A stretch of 64,000 nucleotides of DNA from CALLMM01 sp964429855. GTDB taxonomy: Bacteria > Armatimonadota > Chthonomonadetes > Chthonomonadales > CAJBBX01. The stretch is from assembly GCA_964429855.1 (NCBI GenBank), contig CAYSDM010000008.1:37151-101150 (forward strand). The letters run 5' to 3'. Positions 24,975 through 34,070 of this stretch are shown here, one piece after another (position 1 is the stretch's first letter; every line of letters begins with the position of its first letter). Position numbers and translations under genes: made by a program. The notes beneath the pieces are model-generated. The model had not been told where the DNA came from. It was given only the letters and a program-made list of their open reading frames with translations, and did not search any database.

Positions 24975-26740
24975 TTATCTATCGGTAAATGGATCAGGAA
25001 GCGCGCGCCTTCGCCCGGCGTCCCCAATTCCTGAATAAATCCCTGATGCGCCTCCACAACCCCTTTGACGATGCTCAAGCCCAGCCCCATCCCTTTGACA
25101 CGCGAGGTAAAGAAGGGCTGCCATATCCGCTCTTTGATCTCTGGCGGAACTCCCGGTCCCGTATCCGCGAACTCTATCTCCAGATAGTCGCGGGCGTGTG
25201 CCAGTCGCAAGCCTGTTCGCTCCTCCGGGGTCAGCATGCGCGTGGATATCCTCAGTTCTCCGCCGTCCGGCATAAAGCTGAGCGAATTTTCGATCATTTC
25301 GGAGAAGGCGAGACGCAGCTTCCGGGCATCGCAGCGCGTGGGCGGAATCGTCTCAGACAGATTCATCTTCAGGGTCACCGGGCTGCGTTTGGGAAACGTC
25401 TCGGCGACGGTCTCCGAGATCACCGTGTTGACGTTCGCCGAAGCCAGCGTTAACTGCGTCGCCACCACAAAGTCGCGAAACTCCCGTAGAAGCTCCTCCA
25501 GTCGCTGTACGCCGCGCGCCATGCTGTCCGTGATGGCGGCCACCTGCTTTTTCACCTCTCCGGCGGGCATGAGATCCAGCAGGTAGCGCATCTCATTCAG
25601 ATCGCCTTTGAGCGCGAAGGTGCGGTTGCCGATCATGTGCGCCGACTTGGCGGACAGTTCCCCCCAGGCTGCCATCCGCTCGGAGTGCAGCAGTTTCTGA
25701 AAGTTGCAGGCATTTTCGATGGCGGCTCCCAGTTGGCTGGCGATTGTCATCAGCATACGCTCATCTACGGCCGTAAAGTGGTTGTCGAACCAGGGAGAGG
25801 TGGACTTGCGCCGCAGCACGCGCAGAACTCCCAGCGCCTTATCGCGGCTGATGATCGGCGCCGCCATAAAAGCGCCGATCTCTTCCGGGGGCATCTCCGA
25901 GAAGCGCCCTGTCCAGCGCGGATCGTCCTGCGGATTGTGCAGGCGAATCGGCTCGCTGTACTGCGCCACCCAGCCGGTCAGCCCTTCTCCCATGTGATAG
26001 GAGATCTGCCCGATATGATCGCACAGCGGTCCGCGAGAGGCGCGCAGTACCAGATGCTGTGTCTGCTCATCCAGCAGAAAGACCGAACAGTCCTCGAAAC
26101 GCAGCGCGTCGGCGGTCTCATCCACCACCTTCTTCATCAGCGAGGCGATATCGAGCGTGGCGGTCAGGCTCATCCCGGTCTCCACCAGCGCGCGCTCCCG
26201 CATTCGGAAGCCCTCCAGCCCCAGAGACACCGCCGCCACCTGCGCCAGCGCGGTCAGCCGGGCGCACTCATCGTCATCGAAGGCATTGGGTTCCGGGCTT
26301 TCGACACTGATGACGCCGCGCGTCTGTCCGGAGGTTCCCAGAATCGGCGCCGCCACTTCGCTGCAGGTGTCTTCAAAGAACCGGAGGAAATAGGGATCGC
26401 GAGATACATCGCCCGATACATAGAGCCGCCCGGTCAGCACCACATGCCCGGTAATGCCGCGATTGGTCTCCTGTCCCAGATGCAGCCGTCGCTGTTTTGT
26501 CTCCGGCGTCCAGCCTTCGCCAACCGTACAGGTGACGATCATCTCGCCCGTTTCATAGTGAACCAGCGCCAGAAACCCGCGCTTCCCAGATAAGGAACGC
26601 ACCGCCGCCTCCAGCGTGCGCTGGAGAATGTCGGGGTCGCCTCCATCGCGAATCGCCTCCGAAAATAGCGTGTTGATCTCGTGCAGAAACGCCTGCGCGC
26701 GTTCCCGGTCGCTTCCGATTTTCACATCCGCCCCGCTCAT
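24971..26740 (-). CDS. Soluble GAF-GAF sensor histidine kinase
   Basis: A 589-residue kinase without membrane spans. Two GAF domains (about residues 20-175 and 185-345; FLALVHYETGEMIV and LTGWVAQYSEPIRL) precede the dimerisation/phosphoacceptor region RMAAWGELSAKSAHMIGNRT and the ATPase domain (EMIENSLSFMPDGG as N box, FADTGPGVPPEI as G1, GMGLGLSIVKGVVEAHQG as G2). The H-box has SAHMIGN in place of the common VAHEINNP, so the usual acidic residue after His is absent. It probably senses a cytoplasmic small molecule or redox state and hands phosphate to the receiver encoded just downstream. Confidence 0.9.
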   Translation of the reverse strand: MSGADVKIGSDRERAQAFLHEINTLFSEAIRDGGDPDILQRTLEAAVRSLSGKRGFLALVHYETGEMIVTCTVGEGWTPETKQRRLHLGQETNRGITGHVVLTGRLYVSGDVSRDPYFLRFFEDTCSEVAAPILGTSGQTRGVISVESPEPNAFDDDECARLTALAQVAAVSLGLEGFRMRERALVETGMSLTATLDIASLMKKVVDETADALRFEDCSVFLLDEQTQHLVLRASRGPLCDHIGQISYHMGEGLTGWVAQYSEPIRLHNPQDDPRWTGRFSEMPPEEIGAFMAAPIISRDKALGVLRVLRRKSTSPWFDNHFTAVDERMLMTIASQLGAAIENACNFQKLLHSERMAAWGELSAKSAHMIGNRTFALKGDLNEMRYLLDLMPAGEVKKQVAAITDSMARGVQRLEELLREFRDFVVATQLTLASANVNTVISETVAETFPKRSPVTLKMNLSETIPPTRCDARKLRLAFSEMIENSLSFMPDGGELRISTRMLTPEERTGLRLAHARDYLEIEFADTGPGVPPEIKERIWQPFFTSRVKGMGLGLSIVKGVVEAHQGFIQELGTPGEGARFLIHLPIDK

Positions 26741-26877
26741 AGTTTCCCATTATAACCGGTTTTCGCCACAAATCACAACCGAAAACGCAACGGGAGATAT
26801 TCCCGCGTCATCCTGCATATCTCCTCTACCGGCGAGGATAGGGTATCCTGTGAATACCTGAAACACAGGGAGCGACG

Positions 26878-27384
26878 ATGAGCGAATCGAATGCGCCGTC
26901 CACTTTTCCGCCTGCTCGCTGGTGGGATGACTATCTCGTTACCTTTGAACCGACGCTCGATCCGGCAGAGCCGGAACAGATCGGGGCGGTGGTGGTCTTT
27001 GTGCGCTGCGAGGGCGGATTCGTGCTGGGGAAGGTTCCGCGAGGATGGTGCACGCCAAGCGGTCGCCTGGAACCGGGAGAGACTCCGCTGGAGGCAGCGG
27101 CGCGCGAGGTGCAGGAGGAGATCGGGGCGACGCTGGAGAATCCGCGCCTGATCGGACGTTACCTGCTGAAGAGGCGCGATGGAACGACTCGCATCGTTCC
27201 GACCTATGTGGGAACGACCCGCGCTTACGGCGATATTCCTCCGGGCAGCGAGTCGCAGGGGGCGCAGCGGTTCTCCATCGAGGAGATTCCAGCCGTCTAC
27301 TGGCACTGGGACGATCTTCTGGAGTGCATGTTTGAATATGCGGAGCGGGAACTGAATCGCAAGGACGCCAGTACCGAATTATAA
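26878..27384 (+). CDS. Nudix hydrolase
   Basis: A 168-residue protein with a complete Nudix box, GRLEPGETPLEAAAREVQEEIGA (given here in outline: G-x5-E-x7-REVQEEIG). The Glu residues bind the divalent metal that hydrolyses a nucleoside diphosphate linked to another moiety. It begins with an N-terminal segment rich in Pro and aromatic residues, and the substrate is not evident. The ATG follows GGGAGCGACG. It is separated from copA by 33 bases and may be co-transcribed with it. Confidence 0.9.
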   Translation: MSESNAPSTFPPARWWDDYLVTFEPTLDPAEPEQIGAVVVFVRCEGGFVLGKVPRGWCTPSGRLEPGETPLEAAAREVQEEIGATLENPRLIGRYLLKRRDGTTRIVPTYVGTTRAYGDIPPGSESQGAQRFSIEEIPAVYWHWDDLLECMFEYAERELNRKDASTEL

Positions 27385-27417
27385 TTCCGCGCCGTTTCCG
27401 GCTCACAGGAAACGAAC

Positions 27418-29607
27418 ATGGCAAACGAAACAAAACAGATTCAGATCGAGGGAATGGTCTGCGCCTCGTGCGTGGCAAGAGTGGAGGGCGCGCTCAAGCG
27501 CGTGCCGGGCGTAGAATCGGCGGATGTGAATCTGGCGACCGAGCGCGCCGTCGTCTCCTACGATCCAGCGCAGGCGAATGTCGCGCAGATGATCGAGGCC
27601 GTGGACATCGCCGGTTTTACAGCGTCGGAGGCAGTCGAGACTCAGGCGCAGGAGCGCGAGGAGGAGCACTTCCGCCGTAAACAGGCGGAACTGGCTCTGC
27701 TGCGCCTGCGTTTGATCGTATCGCTGGCTCTCTCTGCGCCTGTGATCGCCATCAGCATGATCTGGATGCACGGGCGTCCCTTCTGGGTGGATGTCGGGCT
27801 GCTGCTGCTCACCGCGCCGGTGCAGTTCTGGGCAGGAGCGCCTTTCTATGCCGGAGCGTGGAAGACTCTGCGACACGGCTCCGCCGATATGAATGTGCTG
27901 GTGGCGCTGGGAACCACCGTCACCTTCGTCTACAGCGCGCTGGCGACCTTCTGGCTGGGTGGTCATGTCTACTATGAGACGGCGGCAACCATCGTCACGC
28001 TGATCCTGCTCGGACGCTATCTGGAGGGGCGGGCGCGAGGACGCGCCTCGGACGCCATCCGACGACTGATGGCGCTTGCGCCGCAGACCGCGCGCGTTCG
28101 GCGCAACGGAGAAGAGGTCGAGATTCCCGGCAGCGATCTGCGGGTGGGCGATCTGGTGGTGGTGCGTCCCGGAGAGCGGATCGCGACCGACGGCGTAATC
28201 GTCGAGGGAAAATCTTCGGTAGATGAGAGTATGCTGACCGGAGAGAGCCTGCCGGTGACGAAATCCGAGGGCGATTCGGTGATCGGAGCCACGATCAACC
28301 GGATGGGCGCGTTTGTCTTTCGCGTGACTCGCGTCGGAGCGGATACCGCGCTGGCGCAGATCGTCCAGATGGTGGAGCGCGCCCAGGGATCGAAGGCGCC
28401 GGTGCAGCGGCTGGCGGACCGCGTGGCGGCCGTCTTTGTGCCGATTGTGCTGCTGATCTCTCTCGGCACGTTTCTGGTGTGGAAGCTGGTTCTGGGCGCG
28501 GAACTGACCGACGCGCTGATGCCGGTGGTGGCGGTTCTGGTGATCGCCTGCCCCTGCGCGCTCGGTCTGGCAACCCCGACAGCCATCATGGCGGGAACCG
28601 GGCGCGGCGCGGAACTGGGCATTCTGATCAAAGACGGTGAGGCGCTGGAGCACGCGGGCGCGCTGTCCACCGTCCTTCTGGATAAGACCGGCACAATCAC
28701 CCGGGGAGAGCCGCAGGTGACCGACATCGTATCGCTGAACGGTCTGTCCGAGGGGGAGCTTCTACGTCTGGCGGCAGCGGCGGAGAGCGGCTCCGAGCAT
28801 CCCATCGGCGAGGCGATTGTCCGCGCCGCCCGCGAACGCGCCCCGGAGGTCGCCGAACCGCTTTCCGTGCGTAATTTCGAGGCGTTGAGCGGGCAGGGCG
28901 TCTTTGCGGAGGTGGGAGAGAGGCGCGTGCTGATCGGCACGCCGAGATTGATGGCGGAGCGGCGTATCGCGCTGAATGCGGAGGCGGAGGCGGGGCTGCA
29001 AAATCTCGAGGCGGCGGGCAAGACGGCGATGGCGGTGGCGGTGGAGAATGAGGCGGCGGGACTGATCGCCGTCGCCGATACGGTTGCTCCGAACAGCCGT
29101 GAAGCCGTCCAGCAGCTTCAGGCGCTTGGTCTGTCGGTGGTGATGGTGACCGGGGATAACCGGCGCACGGCGGAGGCGATTGCGCGCGAGGTTGGGATTC
29201 AGACGGTGGAGGCGCAGGTGCTTCCGGGCGATAAAGCCGCCATTGTCGCCCGCTATCAGCAGGACAGGCGCCATGTGGCGATGGTCGGCGACGGCATCAA
29301 CGACGCTCCTGCGCTGGCGCAGGCAGACCTGGGGATCGCTGTCGGCTCCGGCACCGACATTGCTATCGAGACCGCCGGGGTCACCCTGCTGCGCTCCGAC
29401 CTGCGCGGGGTTCCGCAGGCGATTGCGCTGGCGCGCGCGACCCTGCGCACGATCCGGCAGAATCTCTTCTGGGCCTTTCTCTACAACGTGGTGATGATCC
29501 CGCTGGCGGCGGCGGGTCGCCTTGATCCGATGCTGGCGGCGGCGGCGATGGCGCTCTCCTCTGTCTCGGTGGTGAGTAACTCTCTGCGGCTCAAACGCTT
29601 CCGGTAA
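27418..29607 (+). CDS. copA: Copper-translocating P-type ATPase
   Basis: P1B-type ATPase of 729 residues that exports Cu(I) across the inner membrane. It has one N-terminal heavy-metal domain (GMVCASCVARVEGAL, Cys15 and Cys18), eight predicted membrane helices, the Cu(I)-type CPC in VIACPCALGLATPT (near residue 378), phosphorylated Asp422 in DKTGTITRG, the SEHPIGEAIV nucleotide site and GDGINDAPALAQADLG hinge. ATG follows AGGAAACGA. No CueR- or CsoR-type regulator and no CopZ is next to it; regulation is not visible. It converges with a Nudix gene. Confidence 0.96.
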   Translation: MANETKQIQIEGMVCASCVARVEGALKRVPGVESADVNLATERAVVSYDPAQANVAQMIEAVDIAGFTASEAVETQAQEREEEHFRRKQAELALLRLRLIVSLALSAPVIAISMIWMHGRPFWVDVGLLLLTAPVQFWAGAPFYAGAWKTLRHGSADMNVLVALGTTVTFVYSALATFWLGGHVYYETAATIVTLILLGRYLEGRARGRASDAIRRLMALAPQTARVRRNGEEVEIPGSDLRVGDLVVVRPGERIATDGVIVEGKSSVDESMLTGESLPVTKSEGDSVIGATINRMGAFVFRVTRVGADTALAQIVQMVERAQGSKAPVQRLADRVAAVFVPIVLLISLGTFLVWKLVLGAELTDALMPVVAVLVIACPCALGLATPTAIMAGTGRGAELGILIKDGEALEHAGALSTVLLDKTGTITRGEPQVTDIVSLNGLSEGELLRLAAAAESGSEHPIGEAIVRAARERAPEVAEPLSVRNFEALSGQGVFAEVGERRVLIGTPRLMAERRIALNAEAEAGLQNLEAAGKTAMAVAVENEAAGLIAVADTVAPNSREAVQQLQALGLSVVMVTGDNRRTAEAIAREVGIQTVEAQVLPGDKAAIVARYQQDRRHVAMVGDGINDAPALAQADLGIAVGSGTDIAIETAGVTLLRSDLRGVPQAIALARATLRTIRQNLFWAFLYNVVMIPLAAAGRLDPMLAAAAMALSSVSVVSNSLRLKRFR

Positions 29608-29629
29608 CGGTCGGCGGGGAAAGAGCGGT

Positions 29630-30157
29630 CTACATCAGGCGCAGGGCGACCAGCAGCGCGGCGATGCTTTTGGCGTCCTTGATCTGCCCGTTGAGAATCA
29701 TCGGCTCGATCTCCGACGCCCGCACGGGGACGACCTCGATCTGCTCGTCTGCGTCCGGATTCATCTCCGACCTCTCCAGCCCCTCCGCAAAGTAGGCGTG
29801 CAGCACCTCGCTGGAGTAGCCCGGAGCCAGATACTGACTGAACATCCGCCGCAGCCTGCCGGGGCGATAGCCGATCTCCTCCTCCAGTTCGCGCGCCGCG
29901 CAGTCGTCCGCCGATTCCCCCTCTTCCAGCGTTCCCGCCGGAATCTCCAGCAGCGTCTCTCCGACCGCCTGCCGGTACTGTCGGATCAGCAGGATCGTCT
30001 CCGAGTCCAGGCGGGGCACGATGGCGACCGCCCCGTGATGCTCCACAATCTCGCGTTGGATCTGCCGTCCGTCGGGGGTCTGGATGGTATCTATGCGCAG
30101 GGTCACGACGCGCCCGCGATAGAGATATTCCGAATGGATAGTCTTGCCGTAGCTCAT
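29630..30157 (-). CDS. Nudix hydrolase, ADP-ribose pyrophosphatase type
   Basis: A 175-residue Nudix enzyme closest to the ADP-ribose pyrophosphatases (NudF-like): REIVEHHGAVAIVPRL, LLIRQYRQAVGETLLEIPAG and the box AGTLEEGESADDCAARELEEEIGY in outline (G-x5-E-x7-RELEEEIG). It would cut ADP-ribose to AMP and ribose 5-phosphate. ATG at 30157 follows AAGGAG and overlaps the DUF3866 stop. It is the last gene of the five-gene minus-strand operon from 33912. Confidence 0.9.
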   Translation of the reverse strand: MSYGKTIHSEYLYRGRVVTLRIDTIQTPDGRQIQREIVEHHGAVAIVPRLDSETILLIRQYRQAVGETLLEIPAGTLEEGESADDCAARELEEEIGYRPGRLRRMFSQYLAPGYSSEVLHAYFAEGLERSEMNPDADEQIEVVPVRASEIEPMILNGQIKDAKSIAALLVALRLM

Positions 30158-31317
30158 CTGTTCTCCTTCGTTGCGGAAGGCGCATCCGGACGATTCTGCG
30201 CCGATTCGGGAGCCGCCAACTGTCCCGCCAGCATACCCGCCGCCGCCGCCGCCAGAAAGAAGGCGCGCTCCTCGGCGAGCGTTCGCCCCATCGTGGTGAC
30301 AGACAGATCGCTCTCCTCCAGCGCCTTCAGCCCCTCCTCTGCATCCATGCGAACAAAAGCGTGGCGATCCAGAAGGCTGCCTTCCTCCAGCGCGCTCTGC
30401 AGCGCCGCCTGCTGAGCGGCGGGCAGTATCGGAACGGGCACAATTGCGCGGCACAGCGCGATACGCTCCAGAGTCGTGCGCGTATGGTGACTTAATCCGA
30501 GATGCCGGGCGCGGGGATCGGCAAAACTGAGGCGCAGAGCGGCGATGGGAGTCCCTTCCAGCGAGGCAGCGGCGTTCAGCGCCATGCCCTGATCCACGCC
30601 GCTGAAGCCGAGGGCGGTGTCGGTTCCGACGCTGCCCGGCCCCTGTCCGACCACGATCACATCCCCCTGTGCCGCCACGCGCGCCGCCGCCAGCGCGGAG
30701 TAGAGGTTCACCGCCTCGAAATCGCCGCCGAACGCCTGCCCGCAGGTCACCGTCGCATCCAGCAGCCCCTTCTCGCGCAGCGCGGGTACGAGACGACTCC
30801 AGGCTATCGGGAGCGCCGCGCTGTCGGTCATCACATAGACCACGCGCCCCGATCCGCCCATTGCCCGCTTCGCCGCCGCCGCCGCCGCCGCCATCTGGCT
30901 GTGCAGTTCCAGACAGATGACCGGCGCGGAGTCGAGCGAGACAGAGTCACGGAGGGAGGAGTGATATGGACTTTCCGGGGATTCAACGGCAAGCACCGGG
31001 TACTGCAGGGGCGTATAACGCAGTTTCAGGATATGTCCGGGCGGTTCCGCCACCTCCTCCAGATCGGAGCCGTCGGCTTCATGGCCTCGGTTAACCTCCG
31101 CCACAAAATCCGCTCCTCCGCTGCCCAGCCCCATCTCCGCTGCCCAGGTGTTGAGCGTTACGCGGTCGCCGACCGCGACCGCTCTCGTCAGCGCAGGATA
31201 GTTGACGGCGCGACGCAGCGTCTCGCCGACACGCACATTAATCTCCTGCACGCCTCTGCGCTCCGCCGTGACGCTCTCCACCCGCCCGGTCATCCGGTAT
31301 TTCATATTCGATCTCAT
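30154..31317 (-). CDS. DUF3866 family protein
   Basis: A 387-residue protein of the DUF3866 family, known mostly from Actinobacteria and Firmicutes and without an assigned function. Visible marks: NYPALTRAVAVGDRVTLNT, HILKLRYTPLQYPVLAVE, VICLELHSQMA, and VIVVGQGPGSVGTDTALGFSGV, the last looking like a glycine-rich phosphate- or nucleotide-binding loop. It overlaps the M20 peptidase stop by ATGA at 31317 and the Nudix start by 4 bases, so all are coupled. The pairing of DUF3866 with a Nudix ADP-ribose hydrolase recurs in other phyla, from what I know, which suggests a shared small-molecule role. Confidence 0.86.
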   Translation of the reverse strand: MRSNMKYRMTGRVESVTAERRGVQEINVRVGETLRRAVNYPALTRAVAVGDRVTLNTWAAEMGLGSGGADFVAEVNRGHEADGSDLEEVAEPPGHILKLRYTPLQYPVLAVESPESPYHSSLRDSVSLDSAPVICLELHSQMAAAAAAAKRAMGGSGRVVYVMTDSAALPIAWSRLVPALREKGLLDATVTCGQAFGGDFEAVNLYSALAAARVAAQGDVIVVGQGPGSVGTDTALGFSGVDQGMALNAAASLEGTPIAALRLSFADPRARHLGLSHHTRTTLERIALCRAIVPVPILPAAQQAALQSALEEGSLLDRHAFVRMDAEEGLKALEESDLSVTTMGRTLAEERAFFLAAAAAGMLAGQLAAPESAQNRPDAPSATKENR

Positions 31318-32450
31318 CGTCTGGAGGCTCTGTGTCGGGATGCGGTTCGAATGATCGCCAGCGTCCACTCCGCTGAACGCGCCAGATCGGCGACGGCGAT
31401 CTGCTCCTGATGGGTATGAATATTCTGCATCCCGGTTCCGAGCACGCAGGCGGGCAGCCCCATTGCGTTGAACACGTTGGCATCGCTGCCGCCGCCCGCC
31501 TCCCGTAGATGGAAGGGAAATCCAAGCTCCTCCGCCGCCTCCCTGGCGATACGTATCACCGGATCGGATTCGGTCAGACGATAGGTATCGTACATATGCT
31601 GAATGGAGATATCTATCTCCGCGCCGAAATCGGCGGCGGCTTCATGCAGGGTCTCGACCATATGCTGCACCTGCGCCTGAAGTTTCTGCGGATCGCGGCT
31701 GCGCGCTTCAGCGCGCATGGTCACCAGCGGGCAGACGATATTCGTGGCGTGTCCGCCCTGAATCACGCCCACATTCGCGGTCGTCTGCGGGTCAATGCGC
31801 CCCAGTCGCATCCGTTCGATGGCGCGCGCCGCCACCTGAATGGCGGAGATGCCCTTCTCCGGCTCGAATCCGGCGTGCGCCGGGCGTCCGGTGATGGTGA
31901 TGGTAAAGGAGTCCTGCGACGGAGCCGTATAGACCACCGCGCCAACCGGCGGACCGGTATCCAGCACGAATCCCATCTCGGCGAACACCAGCGAACGATC
32001 CAGATGGCGCGCGCCCAACAAGCCGATCTCCTCCGAGACGGTCAGCAGAAGCTGAATATCGCCGTGCGGCAGCCGATCCTCCCGAAGAACCTGAATCGCC
32101 TCGATAATGGGAGCCATGCCGCCCTTGTCGTCCGCGCCAAGAATGGAACTGCCATCCGTCTTGATGATCCCGTCTTCGAGGATGATCTTCACATTCGGAT
32201 TGGGGGCGACGGTGTCGAAATGAGCGGAAAAGAAGATCGGCGGAGCGTCGGGCAGATTGCCGGACAGCGTGGCGATCAGGTTGCCGCTGTCGCCTCCGGT
32301 TTTCAGGTTCGCCTCATCCCGAACGCAGCGCAGCCCCATCGCCTCCAGTTTCGGCTGTATGATGTCCACCAGCGCCTTCTCCTGTTTTGCGGGCGTGTTG
32401 ACACGGCACATCTGCAGAAAAAGGTCCAGAAGGCGTTGTTCGTTGACCAT
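31314..32450 (-). CDS. M20 family peptidase, peptidase T-like
   Basis: A zinc exopeptidase of 378 residues, closest to PepT-like M20 enzymes that remove N-terminal residues from small peptides. Metal and catalytic residues are visible: His in FFSAHFDTVAP, bridging Asp in ILGADDKGG, Glu pair in LTVSEEIGLLGA, Asp in FVLDTGPP and the last His in NIHTHQEQI. The dimerisation domain has FTITITGRPAHAGF. ATG at 32450 follows GAGAGGAT; the frame upstream to 32672 is not used. It is cytoplasmic, with no signal peptide. Confidence 0.9.
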   Translation of the reverse strand: MVNEQRLLDLFLQMCRVNTPAKQEKALVDIIQPKLEAMGLRCVRDEANLKTGGDSGNLIATLSGNLPDAPPIFFSAHFDTVAPNPNVKIILEDGIIKTDGSSILGADDKGGMAPIIEAIQVLREDRLPHGDIQLLLTVSEEIGLLGARHLDRSLVFAEMGFVLDTGPPVGAVVYTAPSQDSFTITITGRPAHAGFEPEKGISAIQVAARAIERMRLGRIDPQTTANVGVIQGGHATNIVCPLVTMRAEARSRDPQKLQAQVQHMVETLHEAAADFGAEIDISIQHMYDTYRLTESDPVIRIAREAAEELGFPFHLREAGGGSDANVFNAMGLPACVLGTGMQNIHTHQEQIAVADLARSAEWTLAIIRTASRHRASRR

Positions 32451-32478
32451 ATCCTCTCCCGTATGAATGTTTAGACTC

Positions 32479-32847
32479 TCAGAGCACCTGCACGCGCGCG
32501 ACCGTCTGCCCGGAGTCTCCAGCGGCGCGCGCTCGCTCTCCCGCCGGTCTGTGTATCTGAATGCCCAGGACGTGCATGCCGGAGGGCAGCTTTTCGGTCG
32601 CGCCGAAAGCGCGGCTGATGGTGACATGATAGAATCCCGAATCCAGCGGCGACTCGAAGATGTTATCCACATGAATCGGACCGATCACTCCGGCAATCGG
32701 GGCGATGGTAAAATGCGACTTCTCCAGCCCGCAGACCGGTCTGCCGGTTCGCGCATCGGAGACCGAGACGTTGATGGTGATAACATCCGTCGTTCCGGCG
32801 GGTTCTGCATAGTCCGTCGCTATCGCCTCAACAATCAATCTCGCCAA
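32479..32847 (-). CDS. Small hypothetical protein
   Basis: A 122-residue protein I do not recognise. It looks like an all-beta Ig-like domain (ITINVSVSDARTGRPVCGL; SGFYHVTISRAFG). The start is TTG with GGAGG 8 bases before it. There is no signal peptide, which is unusual for such a fold. It sits between the SIS gene and the peptidase gene, 27 and 28 bases from them, so it is part of the operon. Confidence 0.65.
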   Translation of the reverse strand: MARLIVEAIATDYAEPAGTTDVITINVSVSDARTGRPVCGLEKSHFTIAPIAGVIGPIHVDNIFESPLDSGFYHVTISRAFGATEKLPSGMHVLGIQIHRPAGERARAAGDSGQTVARVQVL

Positions 32848-32874
32848 CGCCAGACCTCCCGTAACGATCTCTTC

Positions 32875-33912
32875 TCAGCGAGTCAGGGTAACCTTCGTCA
32901 ATCCACGCGGGTTGTCCGGGTCGCTGCCGCGCACCTGCGCCAGACAGCAGGCGAAAAGCTGTCCCGGCAGGATATAGACCAGCGGGCTGAGCAGTTCGTC
33001 CACGGCGGTGGGAACTGGCAGCCCGACCGCCGCAAGCTCCAGAATCTCCGGGGCGCGGGCAATGACGATCATCTCCCCGTCGCGCTCGCGAATCTTGAGG
33101 GCAAGTTCCAGCATGGAGGCATAGGCGCGTCCCTCCGGCGCAAAGAGGAAGCAGGGAAAACCGCTGTCCACCATCGCAATCGGGCCGTGCAGGAAGTCCG
33201 CGCCGGAGTAGGGTTTGGCGACCAGATAGCTGGTTTCGGTCATCTTGAGGGCCGCTTCCAGCGCGGTCGGCTGATTGACGCCACGCGCCAGTACCGCGCA
33301 CTCCTCCATGTAGCGATAGCGCGCCACCGCCTCCTCCACCGTCTCGCGAATGGCCAGCGCCTCCCTCATTCGCTCCGGCGCCTCCTCCAGCGCATTGAGC
33401 AGATCCCGGCGATCCGCCAGCGCGAAAGCCAGCATCGCGACGACCGCCAGCGAGGTGGTATAGGTTTTGGTGGCGGCAACCGACTTCTCTTCTCCCGCAT
33501 GGCAGGCCAGCACGAAATCGCTGACCTGTGTGATGGGCGATTCGGGATCGTTGGTCACGCAGGCGGTCAGCGCGCCTGCAGACCGCGCGGAAGAGAGCAC
33601 CTGCACCACGTCGGTTCCCTGACCGGACTGCGAGATGCCAAGCACCAGCGTATTGCCGAGACGCAGCCGCGCATCGTAGAGAGTGTAGACGCTGGGCGCC
33701 GCCAGCGCGACCGGAATGCCCGCCACGATCTCCAGTAGATACTTGGCGTAGGTGGCGGCGTTGTCCGAGGTGCCGCGCGCCGCAATCACAACGAAACGCA
33801 CATCCTGCTCCCGCATCGTCGCTGCCAGACGCGCAACGTTGGCGCGCTCGGCATTGATGGCGCGCTCCACCCAGTCCGGCTGTTCATGAATCTCTCTGAG
33901 CATATGGGACAT
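32875..33912 (-). CDS. Double SIS-domain protein (GlmS isomerase-like / AgaS-like)
   Basis: A 345-residue sugar-phosphate isomerase or deaminase-like protein with two SIS domains. It resembles the isomerase half of glucosamine-6-phosphate synthase without the glutaminase domain: VVIAARGTSDNAATYAKYLLE, LGISQSGQGTDVVQVL, and then GVNQPTALEAALKMTETSYL and DFLHGPIAMVD. It may act on amino-sugar phosphates from cell wall recycling. ATG at 33912 follows AAGGAG by 7 bases. It is the first gene of the operon ending with the Nudix gene. Confidence 0.86.
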   Translation of the reverse strand: MSHMLREIHEQPDWVERAINAERANVARLAATMREQDVRFVVIAARGTSDNAATYAKYLLEIVAGIPVALAAPSVYTLYDARLRLGNTLVLGISQSGQGTDVVQVLSSARSAGALTACVTNDPESPITQVSDFVLACHAGEEKSVAATKTYTTSLAVVAMLAFALADRRDLLNALEEAPERMREALAIRETVEEAVARYRYMEECAVLARGVNQPTALEAALKMTETSYLVAKPYSGADFLHGPIAMVDSGFPCFLFAPEGRAYASMLELALKIRERDGEMIVIARAPEILELAAVGLPVPTAVDELLSPLVYILPGQLFACCLAQVRGSDPDNPRGLTKVTLTR

Positions 33913-34070
33913 ACGGCACTCCTTCCGGTTCATCGAGCCAATCTTTTCTTGAGGGACTTTTCACCAGCGCGTTAAGTTCTCCCTTCTCCTTCCTGTCGGT
34001 CTGGAGGAGTTTTGCGAGATGTGTGGAATGTGGTATTCCTCCAACACGGTTGTACGACAGGAGTTTGCCG

